Of a stretch of 64,000 bases of DNA, positions 33,542 to 43,835 are shown one piece after another; position 1 is the first letter of the stretch; the number at the start of each line of letters is the position of its first letter. The stretch covers positions 806,001-870,000 of the forward strand of contig CAWARK010000014.1 in the NCBI GenBank assembly GCA_963784415.1, written 5' to 3'. Under the pieces are notes generated by a model. It was not told the DNA's origin and searched no databases. It saw only the letters and a program-made list of their open reading frames with translations. Source of the stretch: UBA7672 sp963784415. GTDB lineage: Bacteria; Pseudomonadota; Alphaproteobacteria; Caulobacterales; Hyphomonadaceae. The translations under genes and the position numbers were made by a program.

Positions 33542-33698
33542 TTGTCATCCCGGCCAAGCGGAGCGAGAGCCGGGACCCATTGATCCAGTGTCGGGGTAGA
33601 GGAATGGGTCCCGGATAGCGCTTCGCGCTTCCGGGATGACAAGCGGTTGCTGTAGCTCCTGGGTTCCGGCTCGCGCTACGCGCGCCCGGAATGACAGC
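33542..33698 (-). repeat. Composite palindromic repeat, copy 2
   Basis: Inverse orientation of the copy at 11184-11375. Read on the minus strand: GCTGTCATTCCGGGCGCG... to GGAACCCAGGAGC, a 12-base linker, then TTGTCATCCCGGAAGCGCG... CCGGGACCCATT, a 21-base unique insert, and AATGGGTCCCGGCTC... to GGCCGGGATGACAA. The inserts of the two copies are unrelated while both have the same length. Lies directly downstream of metG. Confidence 0.85.
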
Positions 33699-33787
33699 AA
33701 AGGGGGAGCGATTGAGCTGAACTGGTTGGATCAATCGCGCCGCTAACGCGACGCGCTGCCGGGCGGGGGCCCGGCGGTCCAGAGAGA

Positions 33788-35515
33788 TCAGCCGCCGCCG
33801 AAGCGGGCGGTCCAGTCGGCGACTTGCGTGTCTTCGATCTTGGTGAAGAGTTGCGGGGGGACGGTGATGGTCATGCCGGGGGGCAGGGCGTTGAGGAGGT
33901 TGGCGAAGCCGCCGGTGGCGAGTTTCGACAGGTCGAGGCTGCGGCGGTCGTCGGGGATGCCGAGGGCGTCGAGGATTTTGGCGGCGGTTTCCGGGATGAT
34001 CGGTTGGGCGATGATGCCGCACAGCGCGACGAGGTTGAGGCCGGTGCGGATGCCGACGGCGGCCTGGTCCACGCTGGTCTTGTAGGCCGTCCATGGGGCG
34101 GCCTTGGTGATGTACTCGTTGCCGGCGGCCCAGATGGCGCGGGTCTCGGCGGCGGCCTTGCGGAATTCCATCGCTTCGTAATAGCCGATCAGCGTGGGCA
34201 GGCGTGTGGCCAGCTCGTTGGCGAGCCAGGTCTCGTGCTCGCCGGTTTCGCCGCCGGAGGGGACTTTGCTCTCGAACTTCGCGGCAGTGTATTTCGTGAT
34301 GCGGTTCACGAGGTTGCCGAGCACGTCGTTGAGGTCGGAGTTCACGCAGGCCTTGAAGCTCTCCCACGTGAAGGCGGTGTCGGAGCTCTCCGGTGCGTTG
34401 GCCATGAGATACCAGCGCCAGTAATCGCCGGGCAGAAGCTCGAGCGCCTTGTCCATGAAGACGCCGCGTTTCTGGCTGGTGGAGAATTTTCCGCCATACC
34501 AGTTGAGCCAGTTGAAGGCCTTGAGCTTGTCGACGAGCTTCCACGGCTCCTCCGAGCCGATGATCGTCGCCGGGAATGAGACGGTGTGGAAGGCGACGTT
34601 GTCCTTGCCCATGAACTCGACATAGGTGACGTCGTCGGCGCCCTTGTCGGTGCGCCACCAGCGTTCCCAGTCTTGTCCGCCATTCGCTTCGGCCCATTCG
34701 ACGGTGGCCGCGATGTATTCGATGGGGGCGTCGAACCAGACGTAGAAGACCTTGTTCTCGAAGCCCGGGCGCGGCGCGCCGTTCTGCGTGACGGGGATGC
34801 CCCATGAGAGGTCGCGCGTGATCGAGCGGTCGATCAGGCCCTCGTCGAGCCATTTGTAGGCGATGGAGGTGGTGAGGTTCGGCCAGTTGGCGGCGCGGGC
34901 ATCGACAAACGCGCGCACTTTATCCTGAAGTTTCGATTGCAGCAGGTAGAGGTGGCGCGTGTCGCGGTTTTCGACATTGCGGGAGCCGGAGACGGACGAG
35001 TAGGGATTGATGAGTTCGGTTGGGTCGAGCAGCGTTCCGCAATTGTCGCACTGGTCGCCGCGGGCTTTCTCGTATCCGCAATTGGGGCAGGTGCCTTCGA
35101 CATAGCGGTCGGGCAGGAAGCGCCTGTCGTCGATGGAGTAGACCTGGTTGGAGGTGCGCTCGTCGATCAGGCCGTTGGCTTCGAGGACTTCGCAGAAGTG
35201 TTGGGTGAGTTCGCGGTTGGCGCGGCTGGACGAGCGGCCGAAATGATCGAACGACAGGGAGAAGCCGGCGCCGACCGTCTTCTGGATATCGTGCTGTTCG
35301 GCGCAGTAGTCGGCAACCGTCTGGCCGGCCTCGATGGCGGCAAGTTCGGCGGGCGTGCCGTGCTCGTCGGTGGCGCAGATGAAGAGGACTTCGTGCCCCG
35401 CCGCGCGGCAGTAACGGGCATAGACATCGGCGGGCAGCATCGAGCCGACGAGGTTGCCGAGATGCTTGACGCCGTTGATGTACGGCAGGGCGGAGGTGAT
35501 GAGGATTCTGGCCAT
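33788..35515 (-). CDS. metG: Methionyl-tRNA synthetase
   Basis: 575 residues. Class I signature HIGH-like region LPYINGVKHLGNLVGSM, AMP-binding ATDEHGTP, the zinc knuckle CPNCGYEKARGDQCDNCG, WFDAPIEYI, and the KMSKS counterpart KFSTSQKRGVF. The C-terminal anticodon-binding helical domain is present but the dimerisation (tRNA-binding) domain of E. coli MetG is missing, which is common in alphaproteobacteria. Intact. A diverged fragment of its 5' region is duplicated at 36403-36460. Confidence 0.95.
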   Translation of the reverse strand: MARILITSALPYINGVKHLGNLVGSMLPADVYARYCRAAGHEVLFICATDEHGTPAELAAIEAGQTVADYCAEQHDIQKTVGAGFSLSFDHFGRSSSRANRELTQHFCEVLEANGLIDERTSNQVYSIDDRRFLPDRYVEGTCPNCGYEKARGDQCDNCGTLLDPTELINPYSSVSGSRNVENRDTRHLYLLQSKLQDKVRAFVDARAANWPNLTTSIAYKWLDEGLIDRSITRDLSWGIPVTQNGAPRPGFENKVFYVWFDAPIEYIAATVEWAEANGGQDWERWWRTDKGADDVTYVEFMGKDNVAFHTVSFPATIIGSEEPWKLVDKLKAFNWLNWYGGKFSTSQKRGVFMDKALELLPGDYWRWYLMANAPESSDTAFTWESFKACVNSDLNDVLGNLVNRITKYTAAKFESKVPSGGETGEHETWLANELATRLPTLIGYYEAMEFRKAAAETRAIWAAGNEYITKAAPWTAYKTSVDQAAVGIRTGLNLVALCGIIAQPIIPETAAKILDALGIPDDRRSLDLSKLATGGFANLLNALPPGMTITVPPQLFTKIEDTQVADWTARFGGG

Positions 35516-35629
35516 GGCCGCGATGTAGCGTCAGGCGGGGCGGAAGGCCAGTCTTGTCATGACGGCTCAACCGACGCCGGAGGCAGGCTCAATTGAGGCG
35601 CCGGCTGACTTCGGCTAGTCAGCACGATT

Positions 35630-36328
35630 ATGCCTAATCCGCCTCATCCCGCGAATGCGCCCGGCGATTTCTACGTAGAGGAGGGCTGCTGCATTACGTG
35701 CGGTGTGCCGATGGAAGAAGCGCCGGAAGTCTTTGCATGGGCGGGCGGGCCGGAGAGTAACCATTGCGTAGTTGCCCATCAGCCGCGGACCGCGCAGTCG
35801 ATTGACCGAACGCTGAACGCTATGTGGAGTAGTGAGGTCGACTGCATCAGGTATCGCGGCGCGGATCATGACATCGTGCGCCGGATCGTGGAGATGGGGA
35901 ATCGCGATCTGTGCGATCAGGATATTGAAACCGGCGCGGCGCCGCTGATCCGCCACCACGTTCGCTTTAGTATTGCGGACGCGAGCGCCTTCCCGACAGC
36001 GAAGCAACTTGCTCTGAGTTTCCTTCACGATTTCACGGGTCGCTATCACAGAAACCGGGGACAACTCGTGCGGCGCCTGCTTCCCAGAGGTGGGCAGGTG
36101 AGCGTTCGAATTTCATGGTTCGACGACGTCGAACATGACGTGGCCTTCGAACGGCTTCCCGATGGTCAGTGGCACATCGTTGCCAAGCCCAGTAATCCGA
36201 ATGTTCTCATGGGCCTTTCGCGTATTGTGGAAAGATGGATGGAAACAGACGTGCGGTTTCAGAACATCCGCTGGTTTTCCGAAGCGCAGTGGCGCCTGAA
36301 AGAACCTGGGCAAGCCACAGTGCTCTAA
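35630..36328 (+). CDS. Ferredoxin-like protein with C-terminal unknown domain
   Basis: 232 residues. The first 75 residues match a small ferredoxin-type family seen beside diverse genes: PGDFYVEEGCCITCGVPMEEAP, then CVVAHQPRTAQSIDRTLNAMW and EVDCIRYRGAD, with the Cys residues that could bind an iron-sulfur cluster. From about residue 105 a second region (HHVRFSIADASAFPTAKQL, VSVRISWFDDVEHDVAFER, RFQNIRWFSEAQW) has no family I recognise. Stands alone between two minus-strand genes. Confidence 0.7.
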   Translation: MPNPPHPANAPGDFYVEEGCCITCGVPMEEAPEVFAWAGGPESNHCVVAHQPRTAQSIDRTLNAMWSSEVDCIRYRGADHDIVRRIVEMGNRDLCDQDIETGAAPLIRHHVRFSIADASAFPTAKQLALSFLHDFTGRYHRNRGQLVRRLLPRGGQVSVRISWFDDVEHDVAFERLPDGQWHIVAKPSNPNVLMGLSRIVERWMETDVRFQNIRWFSEAQWRLKEPGQATVL

Positions 36329-36367
36329 ATAGGCACGATGGTTCTCGCGCGACCCGAGTCCATTCCT

Positions 36368-36460
36368 CTCAACCGATCGCCGTCACCTGCACCGCCGCGC
36401 GTCAGTATTGGACGTAGACATCGGCAGGCAGCATCGACCCGATAAGATTGCCAGCCTTCT
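36368..36460 (-). pseudogene. Chimeric remnant: metG 5' fragment joined to methyltransferase 3' end
   Basis: On the minus strand 36460-36403 encodes AGNLIGSMLPADVYVQY, a diverged copy of GNLVGSMLPADVYARY in metG, and then a stop. The following bases read AAVQVTAIG and stop, identical to the C-terminus of the methyltransferase at 37222-37923. The switch falls in a shared GCGCGGCGG/GCAGCGGTG stretch. The fragment has no start and cannot be functional. It marks an old rearrangement in this interval. Confidence 0.75.
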
Positions 36461-36472
36461 GGTGTGGGCAGA

Positions 36473-37123
36473 TTATTCCATTGGGCCATTTGGGCAGGGG
36501 GCGTTCTCGGGTAGCCGCTCGATCAGGCGCGCATCGCGGAAAGTGGCTTTGTCGACGCTGTAGATCAGGCAGGCTGACCCGCCGGGACCGGTGTCGCCGC
36601 GCAGTGTGTAGACGGGCTCGGCCGAGATCAGGACACGATCGCCCTTGTCGGCGGTGAAGTACGCGTAAAAATGGTAGACCTGCTCCGGCGACTTGCCGAT
36701 GCGCTTCAGCACGTCGCCGAATACAACCTCGCTGAGGTCGATCGGCGCTGCGGTCTGGGCGGGCTGAGGCCTGGACGGCAGCAGGATAACCAGCGGTTCT
36801 GCCGATCCACTGCCTGAAAGATAATTGACGATCAGATGCGCTCCATCGTCGAGCCAGTGCAGGTTCGCGCTGCGGGACATTTCGAAAGTGGCGACCACTT
36901 TTCCTGTCACGGCGTCGGCAACGGTCGCCATGTCGGCAACCAGAGGCTCCTTGAGGGGTGAGGCCGTAGGCGACCCCGTTATCGGGCGATAGGCAAGTAT
37001 CCATCGGCAATCGGGAGAATGCAGAACAACGGTTTCATCGCCTGCCCAGATACGCTGATGCTTGCCGTCGCCGCACGGCAGGACGGGCGCCGAAATAGCG
37101 GGCGGTGGCGCGTCCCAGATCAT
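36473..37123 (-). CDS. Hypothetical protein
   Basis: 216 residues from ATG 37121-37123 behind TGGAGGC. No signal peptide, although the beta-rich repeats (DETVVLHSPDCRWILAYRP, NLHWLDDGAHLIVNYLSGSG, GDRVLISAEPVYTLRGD) resemble blade-like strands with WxxDGxxL loops. Two cysteines in APVLPCGDG and GGSACLIYS. Family not recognised; it could be the C-terminal part of a secreted beta-structure protein whose leader was lost. It lies between the chimeric remnant and the methyltransferase. Confidence 0.65.
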   Translation of the reverse strand: MIWDAPPPAISAPVLPCGDGKHQRIWAGDETVVLHSPDCRWILAYRPITGSPTASPLKEPLVADMATVADAVTGKVVATFEMSRSANLHWLDDGAHLIVNYLSGSGSAEPLVILLPSRPQPAQTAAPIDLSEVVFGDVLKRIGKSPEQVYHFYAYFTADKGDRVLISAEPVYTLRGDTGPGGSACLIYSVDKATFRDARLIERLPENAPCPNGPME

Positions 37124-37221
37124 GCGAAGCCTCCAGGACGGAAGCGTAGCAGGCGGAGACTATGCTACCAGCGGCCCAACGCAGTGCGGGGCGCCTTCCG
37201 CTGCATATGGTCGCCAGGACC

Positions 37222-37923
37222 TTAGCCGATCGCCGTCACCTGCACCGCTGCGTGGTAGCGCATCGTCGAGAAGCCGATGTAGCGGTAGGTGAGTTTGCGT
37301 TCGGCGACGGTTTCCTGCCAGGCCTTGAACTCGTGTTCGCGCCAGTTCGGGTAATTGTAGTATTCGTCGAACATCACGATCGTGCCGGGGCGGATGCGGT
37401 CGGCGAGCTGGTCGAGGACGTACTTGCTCGAGTCGTAGGCATCGCAGTCGACGTTGATGAAGCTGACCGGGCCGGGGTTGGATTTCAGGAAGCCGGGGAG
37501 CGTCGCGTCGAACCAGCCCTTGTGGAGCATGACGTTCCCGGGGACGCGGGGAAGTTTGCCGCTTTGCGTGAAGCGGCCCTTCTGTTCGTGCGTGCCGGTC
37601 CAGTCGCTGGGCAGGCCTTCAAAACTGTCGAAGCCATGGACGGTGCGCGGCTCGGCATTCTTGGCGATGATGCGGGTGGAGACGCCGCCGGCGACGCCGA
37701 ACTCGAGGATCATGCCGTTGAGCTTGGCTTCCTTCTCGCGCTTCATGCAGAGCTCGATCAGGGGACGGCGGCCCGACACCAGCATCGCCTCGTTGAGGTG
37801 AGCCTCGATGTAGTCGACCGTGTCCTTCTTCGCCCGCATGCGCAGGTCGAGATACATGTCGTTGAGGAAGTACTTGTGAATCAGGCGGCTGTAGGCGCGA
37901 CCGAGAATACGCTTGTCCATCAT
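37222..37923 (-). CDS. TylF/MycF-type class I methyltransferase
   Basis: 233 residues. SAM-binding motif I is in GMILEFGVAGGVSTRIIA, followed by VHGFDSFEGLPSDW, a TylF family hallmark, INVDCDAYDSSKYVLDQL with metal-binding Asp residues, and IVMFDEYYNYPNW. TylF-type enzymes O-methylate sugars in macrolides; chromosomal relatives act in glycan or small-molecule modification. No sugar biosynthesis genes are adjacent, so the substrate is open. The last codons are duplicated at 36368-36402. Confidence 0.88.
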   Translation of the reverse strand: MMDKRILGRAYSRLIHKYFLNDMYLDLRMRAKKDTVDYIEAHLNEAMLVSGRRPLIELCMKREKEAKLNGMILEFGVAGGVSTRIIAKNAEPRTVHGFDSFEGLPSDWTGTHEQKGRFTQSGKLPRVPGNVMLHKGWFDATLPGFLKSNPGPVSFINVDCDAYDSSKYVLDQLADRIRPGTIVMFDEYYNYPNWREHEFKAWQETVAERKLTYRYIGFSTMRYHAAVQVTAIG

Positions 37924-37998
37924 TCCCCACTTTCGCGGGGGCTTGTAACACGCACGGCCAATCGCGCCAGAGCGACGATGCCGTGATGTGATTTTCGA

Positions 37999-38412
37999 TC
38001 AGCTCAGGCGCGTGCCCGGCGCGGCAACACGCAGGACGACGGAGCGGTTGATCATCGCTTCATCGGACTGGGCGAGCGCTGGTGACGGAACGATGACGGC
38101 CTTCAAACCCTTGGCCCGCAAGGCGGAGGCGACGGTCTGGGCGCGATTGTCATCGGCGGCGGACTGGACGACGACGCCCTTCGATCCACAGGCCTGGGCG
38201 TCGTTGGCGATCCTGACAATGGTGTAATTGGAATAGGTGCTCAGCTCGGCCGAGTCGGGGGAGAAGTAGACAGTTGATTCGTATTTCGGGCAGGCGGCCA
38301 TTTTGCCGGCCGGGGCCATGCCAGCTGAAGTTTGCGCGGACGCGGCATCATACGCATAGCCAGCGAGGCCGATGGCCAGTGCGCCCAAGGTCATTGCGGT
38401 GAGACGTTGCAT
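37999..38412 (-). CDS. Exported OmpA-C-like domain protein
   Basis: 137 residues. Signal peptide MTLGALAIGLAGYAYDAASA, then after a 25-residue linker an OmpA C-terminal-like domain: ESTVYFSPDSAELSTYSNYTI, ACGSKGVVVQSAAD, DNRAQTVASALRAKGLK and a final RSVVLRVAA. The usual peptidoglycan-binding Asp/Arg pair is only partly kept (DNRAQTV), and the domain is shorter than normal. It probably binds or sits near peptidoglycan. ATG 38410-38412 with GGAGGGC upstream. Confidence 0.75.
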   Translation of the reverse strand: MQRLTAMTLGALAIGLAGYAYDAASAQTSAGMAPAGKMAACPKYESTVYFSPDSAELSTYSNYTIVRIANDAQACGSKGVVVQSAADDNRAQTVASALRAKGLKAVIVPSPALAQSDEAMINRSVVLRVAAPGTRLS

Positions 38413-38609
38413 GTCAGCCCTCCAGATCCAGTTCCCTAACGGCCCGAAGCTGAGTCTAGTTCCCGGAACGGCTCCCGATGGGCGGGAACCGGGCGGAATG
38501 TGGCGGGGGAGGGGTCATTTCGGGTCGCGTGACCGCTTGCGCGGGAGGCTGCAGGCGCCTATTCCCTCGCGGCGGACACATCGGCCCACCCTGGGCAAGC
38601 GTGCCTGAC

Positions 38610-38684
38610 GCCGGATTAGCTCAGCGGTAGAGCAGCGGTTTTGTAAACCGAAGGTCGGGGGTTCAATCCCCTCATCCGGCACCA
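38610..38684 (+). tRNA. tRNA-Thr (TGT anticodon)
   Basis: Complete cloverleaf: acceptor arms GCCGGAT/ATCCGGC, D arm AGCTCAGCGGTAGAGC, anticodon TGT at 38642-38644, T arm with GGTTCAATCCC, and an encoded CCA at 38682-38684. The first pair of the anticodon stem is a G-A mismatch. Confidence 0.96.
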
Positions 38685-38863
38685 GCGTTCCTTCGCGCGG
38701 CGCGCGAGCCGGTTCCATCGATGGCGATCCGTACGCGGACGGGAAACTACGAAACCCACTCTTTTTCAGCAGCTTGTCTGTTGCGGCGTCTTCCATACGC
38801 ACGCGCTTACGTTAATGTGATTGCGCACAGTGAATACGGGCTTGGGGACTCAGGAGGGACGAC

Positions 38864-41800
38864 GTGGGGTCTAATAAGATTCTGCGCGCTATTGCGGTCG
38901 CGACCGCTGGCGTGCTTTCCGCGATTGCGCTTGCCGGTTGTGGCCAGTCGGGCACCGGAACTGACGCCGCGATGGTGATGGGCAAGGACCAGGGTCCACA
39001 GCTCGAAACGCGACAGGCGAATGCCGGCGCGCGCGGCCGGATCGGGCGAGTTCGAGTTTGTCCGCTACACGATCGACGTCACCAAGGACCTGCCGCGGGC
39101 GTGCCTCGCCTTCTCGTCCAGCCTCAACCCGGCGACGGACTATCGTCCGTTCGTCGACATGGGCGACGGACCGCAGATCGCGCTGTCGGTCGAAGGCTCC
39201 AGCCTGTGCCTCGGCGGCCTGAAGTTCGGCGACGATCGTTCGATCAAGATCCGCTCCGGCCTGCCGGCCACTGATGGCCGTACGCTGCCGTTCGATGAAG
39301 ACGTCGCGATCTCGTTCGGCGACCGTCCGTCCTACGTCGGCTTCAAGGGCGACGGCGTGATCCTGCCGCGCATCGATGCGGATGGCCTCGCGCTGGAGAC
39401 GGTGAACGTCGACAAGGTGAAGGTGACGATCTCGCGCATCACCGATCGCGCGCTGGCGTTCAAGACCATCACACAGGGCTATTCGCACAGCCAGGGCGGC
39501 TGGGGCTATATGGATTACGGCTCGGATGTCGGTGACGTCGCCGAGCAGCTGTGGACCGGCGAGATCGACACGCCCGGATCGGCCAACTCATCCAAGACGA
39601 CGGTTTTCCCGATTGCAAAAGCTATCCCGCGCCTGCAGCCGGGCGCCTATTTCGTCGAGCTCGACCAGCTCGATGGCGCCGACAAGGTTCCGGACAATGC
39701 CGCGCACGCCAAGCGCTGGCTGGTCATCACCGACCTCGCGCTGACGACCTATACCGGCAATGGCGGCATGTCGGCGACCGTGCGGTCGCTGCAGTCGGCC
39801 AAGACAGTGTCGGGCGTGAAGCTGGAGCTGATCGCGCGGAACAACGAGATTCTGGCGCGCGGCAATTCGGACAATTCCGGCCGCGTGAACTTCTCGGGCC
39901 CGATCATGGGCGGCGAGGGCAATGTCGCCCCGCGCATGCTGATGGCCTACGCGCCCAATGGCGACTTCGCGATCCTCGATCTCGACCGCACGCCGGTCGA
40001 CCTGACCGAGCGCGACATTGGCGGACGCTCGCCGGCGCAGGCTGCTGACGCCTTCGTCTATACCGAGCGTGGCGTCTATCGACCGGGTGAATCTGTGGCG
40101 ATCACAGCGCTCATTCGCGATGCGGCGGCGATCTCGCTGAGCAATCGCGCGGGGTCTGTCGCGGTTTACGGGCCCAACGGGCTCGAGGCCGGGCGCCTGC
40201 GCTTCAAGGATACGAAACAGTTCAACGGCGCCGTGACCTATGCTTTCCCGGTGCCGCGTACGGCGGCGCGCGGAACGTGGCGCATCGCGACGGAAGTCGA
40301 TGGTGTCGGCGAAGTCGGCAGCGAGACATTCTCGGTCGAGGACTTCGTGCCGCAGCGCATCGCGCTCGACCTGAAGGCTGACGACAAGGTTCCGATGAAG
40401 GCGAACGAGTCCCGCCCGATCACGGCCAATGTCCGCTTCCTCTATGGCGCGCCGGGTGCTGACCTTCCGGTGGAAGGCAATGCCCGCGTCGAGCCTGACA
40501 ACAATCCGTTCCCCGACCTGAAGGGCTTCACCTTCGGGCGTCATGACGAGCAGTTCCGCGAGTCGACCTTCGACCTCGCGACAGCGAAGACCAATTCGCA
40601 AGGCCAGGCGATCATCTCGCTCGACCCGCGTGCGGCAGAGAATGCGACCTCGTCGCGTCCGCTGCGCCTGCGCGCTGTCATCTCGGCAATCGAGCCGGGC
40701 GGGCGTGCGGTGCGGGATGACGTGCGTGTCGCTTACCGTCCGGCGGAGCGCTATGTCGGCATCAAGCCGTCGTTCGACGACCAGTCTTCCAAGGAAGGCG
40801 ACTCGGCCAGCTTCGAAGTGGCCTCGGTCGATCGCAACGGCGCTCAAGAAGGCGGCCAACGTCAACTGGCGCCTCGTCCGCATCGACTGGAAGTATGACT
40901 GGTACCGCGAAGATGGCGGCGCCTGGCAGTGGCGTCAGTCGCGTCGTGTGGTCGAACTCGAAAGCGGTCGCCTCGCGATTGCCGACGGCAAGACGGCCAC
41001 GCTGAAGACGCGCCAGCTCGATTACGGCGACTTTGAAATCTACCTGACCGAAGAAGCGAATGGCGGCGAAGCCTCCTACGCGTTCTGGTCGGGCTGGGGC
41101 GGCCAGCCGCAGGATGGCGTCGAAGCGCCGGATCGCGTGCGCGTGCAGGTTCCGGACTCGCTGCCGGCCATCGGCGGCGATGTCGATGTCACGATCATGC
41201 CTCCCTATTCGGGCGAAGCGGAAATCGTTGTTGCGTCCGAGAACGTCATCACCACCCGCACGGTGTCGGTGAAGGCGAACGAGGGCGCGCACATCAAGCT
41301 GCCGGTCACCAAGGAGTGGGGCGCGGGCGTCTATGTCATGGCGACGGTCTACACGCCGCGTGATGCAGCCAAGACGCCGAAACCGCGGCGCGCCGTGGGC
41401 GTCGCCCACGTTGCGGTCGATGTGAGCCCGCGGACGTTCAAGCTGGATATTGCTGCGCCGCCGGTTCAACGGCCGAACAGCAAGATGACGGTGAACATCA
41501 CGGCGGGCGGGCCGAACGATAACGGCTATGTCCAATTGGCTGCTGTCGACGAAGGCATCCTGCTGCTGACCGGCTTCAAGACGCCGGACCCGGTGGAATA
41601 CTTCTTCGGCAAGCGCCGTCTCGGCGTTGAGCTGCGCGACGATTATGGCCGCCTGCTCGATCCCAACCAGGGCGCGGCCGGCAACATCCGCATGGGCGGC
41701 GACCAGATTGGCGGCGCTGGCCTGACTGTCGTGCCGACGCAATCGGTGGCGCTGGTTTCGCAACCGGTGAAGCTGAATGGCGGCAAGGCGACGATTACGC

Positions 41801-43765
41801 TCGACGTGCCGGCGTTCAATGGCGAGCTGCGGCTGATGGCTGTGGCCTGGTCCAACTCGGGCGTTGGCTCTGCGTCGAAGCCGGTGACGGTGCGCGATCA
41901 GGTTCCGGCCCTGCTGGCCCTGCCGCGCTTCCTGTCGCCGGGCGACACGGCGACGGCGACGCTGACGCTGGACAACGTGGAAGGCCAGGCGGGCGCTTAC
42001 AAAGCGGCGCTGCAGGCTGGGCTTCCGGTGAAAGCGACAACGACGCAACTGTCGACCAACCTTGCCAAGGGACAACGCGTCGATCTCGACGCCGGCTTCT
42101 CGTCGGCGTCGGAAGGCATCTCGAACGTTTCGTTCAACCTCACCGGTCCGGGCAATTACGCGGTCACGCGCAGCTATCCGATCCAGACGCGCTCTGCGTG
42201 GCTGCCGGCGAGCAATGTGATCCGCACGACGATCCAGCCGGGGGCGACGTTCTCGCCTGCAGCTGACTCACTCTCGTCGTTCGTGCCGGGCTCGGCCTAC
42301 CTGCAGGTGTCGTTCTCGCCCATTCCGATGGACGCGGCCGCCCTGTTCGACTCGCTCGACCAGTATCCGTACGGATGCACCGAGCAGATCACGAGCCGTG
42401 CGCTGCCGTTGCTCTATGCCTCGCAGATCGCGGCGCTGGCGGGACGCAAGACGCCGGGCGACCTCAAGAACCAGGTTCAGGAAGCGATCAACACGCTGCT
42501 GAACCGTCAGGGCGCGGATGGCGCCTTCGGCCTGTGGCGGACGGGTGATGGGCTCTCCAGCCCGTGGCTTGGCGCCTATGCGACGGACTTCCTGTTCCGC
42601 GCCAAGGCGGCTGGCTACGTCGTGCCGGCTGCGGCGCTCGACAAGGCTTATGACAGCCTTGAAGAGTTTGCGGTTCGCGAGAACCGTTACTCGTCGGGCT
42701 ACGACTTCGAAGTCTATGAGAGCCGCTGGCACAACGACACGGCCAAGGCGATGATGGACCGTTCGATGGCGTATGCCGCCTATGTGCTGGCCAAGGCCCG
42801 CCGCATGGACAAGGCGCGTCTGCGCTATCTCCACGACGACAAGATGAAGGAGATCGCGAGCCCGCTGGCCCGTGCGCAGATCGGCGCGGCGCTCTACATG
42901 ATCGGCGACAACGCCCGTGCGAAGTCTGCCTTCGAGCAGGCGGAGCAGGCGATCGGCTACGTCAACACCGGCGACTACTACCAGACCACCGCGTCGCGAT
43001 CTCGCGGGCATCCTGGCGGTGGCGCAGGAGTCGAAGCAGACGACGCTGGTGACGCGCCTGTCGCAACGTGTGGCGCAGGACCTGCCGGAACCGGATCGCC
43101 TCACGACACAGGAGAAATCCTTCCTCCTGCTCGCGGCGAACGCGCTTTCGGGTGGTCAGTCGGCGGTGAATGTCGGCGTGCAGGGCACGGCGGAGAGCAA
43201 GTCGACCGGCGTCTATCGCATGACGACCGTTTCGCAGCCGCCCGTGTTCACCAACAAGGGCTCCGGTCAGCTGTGGGTGACGGCGGTTTCGCGCGGTTCG
43301 CCCGCTACGGCCCCGGCGCCGGCGTTCGACGGCATGCTTGCCAACAAGCAGCTGTGGAGCCCGGCAGGCCAGTCGATCGACGGGACGAGCTTCCGCCAGG
43401 GTGATCGTATCATCGTGGCGGTGACGGTCGCCTCGACCGAGATGCGCACCACGCCGCTGGTGATCGCGGACCTGCTGCCGGCAGGCTTCGAGATCGAAGC
43501 GGTGCTGCGTCCGGAAGATGCGGGCGCGACGGGTCCGTACCGCTTCCTCGGCGATCTGGTGCAGCCGGACATCGCCGAAGCGCGGGATGACCGCTTCATT
43601 GCGTCGTTCAATCTCTACGACCAGAAGCGCATGACGGTCGCCTACATGGTTCGCGTGGTGACGCCGGGCACGTTCACGATGCCGGGCGTGGTCGCCGAGC
43701 ACATGTACAAGCCGGATACGTTCGCACGGACTGTCTCGCGGACGATCACGGTCGCGAAGCGATAG
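38864..43765 (+). CDS. Alpha-2-macroglobulin family lipoprotein (YfhM/ECAM-like), three frameshifts
   Basis: Periplasmic protease trap. GTG 38864 follows AGGAGGGACGAC; the lipoprotein signal ends IALAGC. About 1,633 residues after repair. Three single inserted bases, near 39030, 40845 and 42995, split it into four frames that join as ...NAGAR/AAGSGEFEFVRYT, ...VDRNG/ALKKAANVNW and ...YYQTTA/RDLAGILAV. Seen: MG1-type N-terminal domain, FVYTERGVYRPGE, the thioester motif CTEQ at 42376-42387 in DQYPYGCTEQITS, helical thioester-domain sequence and a C-terminal domain ending TVAKR. It is directly followed by pbpC, the partner found in E. coli. Confidence 0.93.
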
Positions 43766-43774
43766 GAACTGGAT

Positions 43775-43803
43775 AGCGGCGCGGGCCGGTGGTCCGCGCC
43801 GCT
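43775..43803. other. Perfect hairpin between A2M and pbpC
   Basis: AGCGGCGCGG (43775-43784) and CCGCGCCGCT (43794-43803) form a ten-pair stem 10 bases past the A2M stop. No T-run follows, so it may stabilise or attenuate rather than terminate the transcript. Confidence 0.4.
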
Positions 43804-43835
43804 GATCCCGGTGCGCCGGGTCGAACGGCCGAGTA

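Noticed and set aside
36402..37010. Minus-strand frame overlapping the hypothetical gene
   Set aside because: It is another frame of 36473-37123 upstream, fused by chance to the metG remnant; the remnant has no start of its own.
38413..38609. Inverted repeat GTTCCCG/CGGGAAC upstream of tRNA-Thr
   Set aside because: Short and with a long spacer; no better than chance in this GC-rich DNA.
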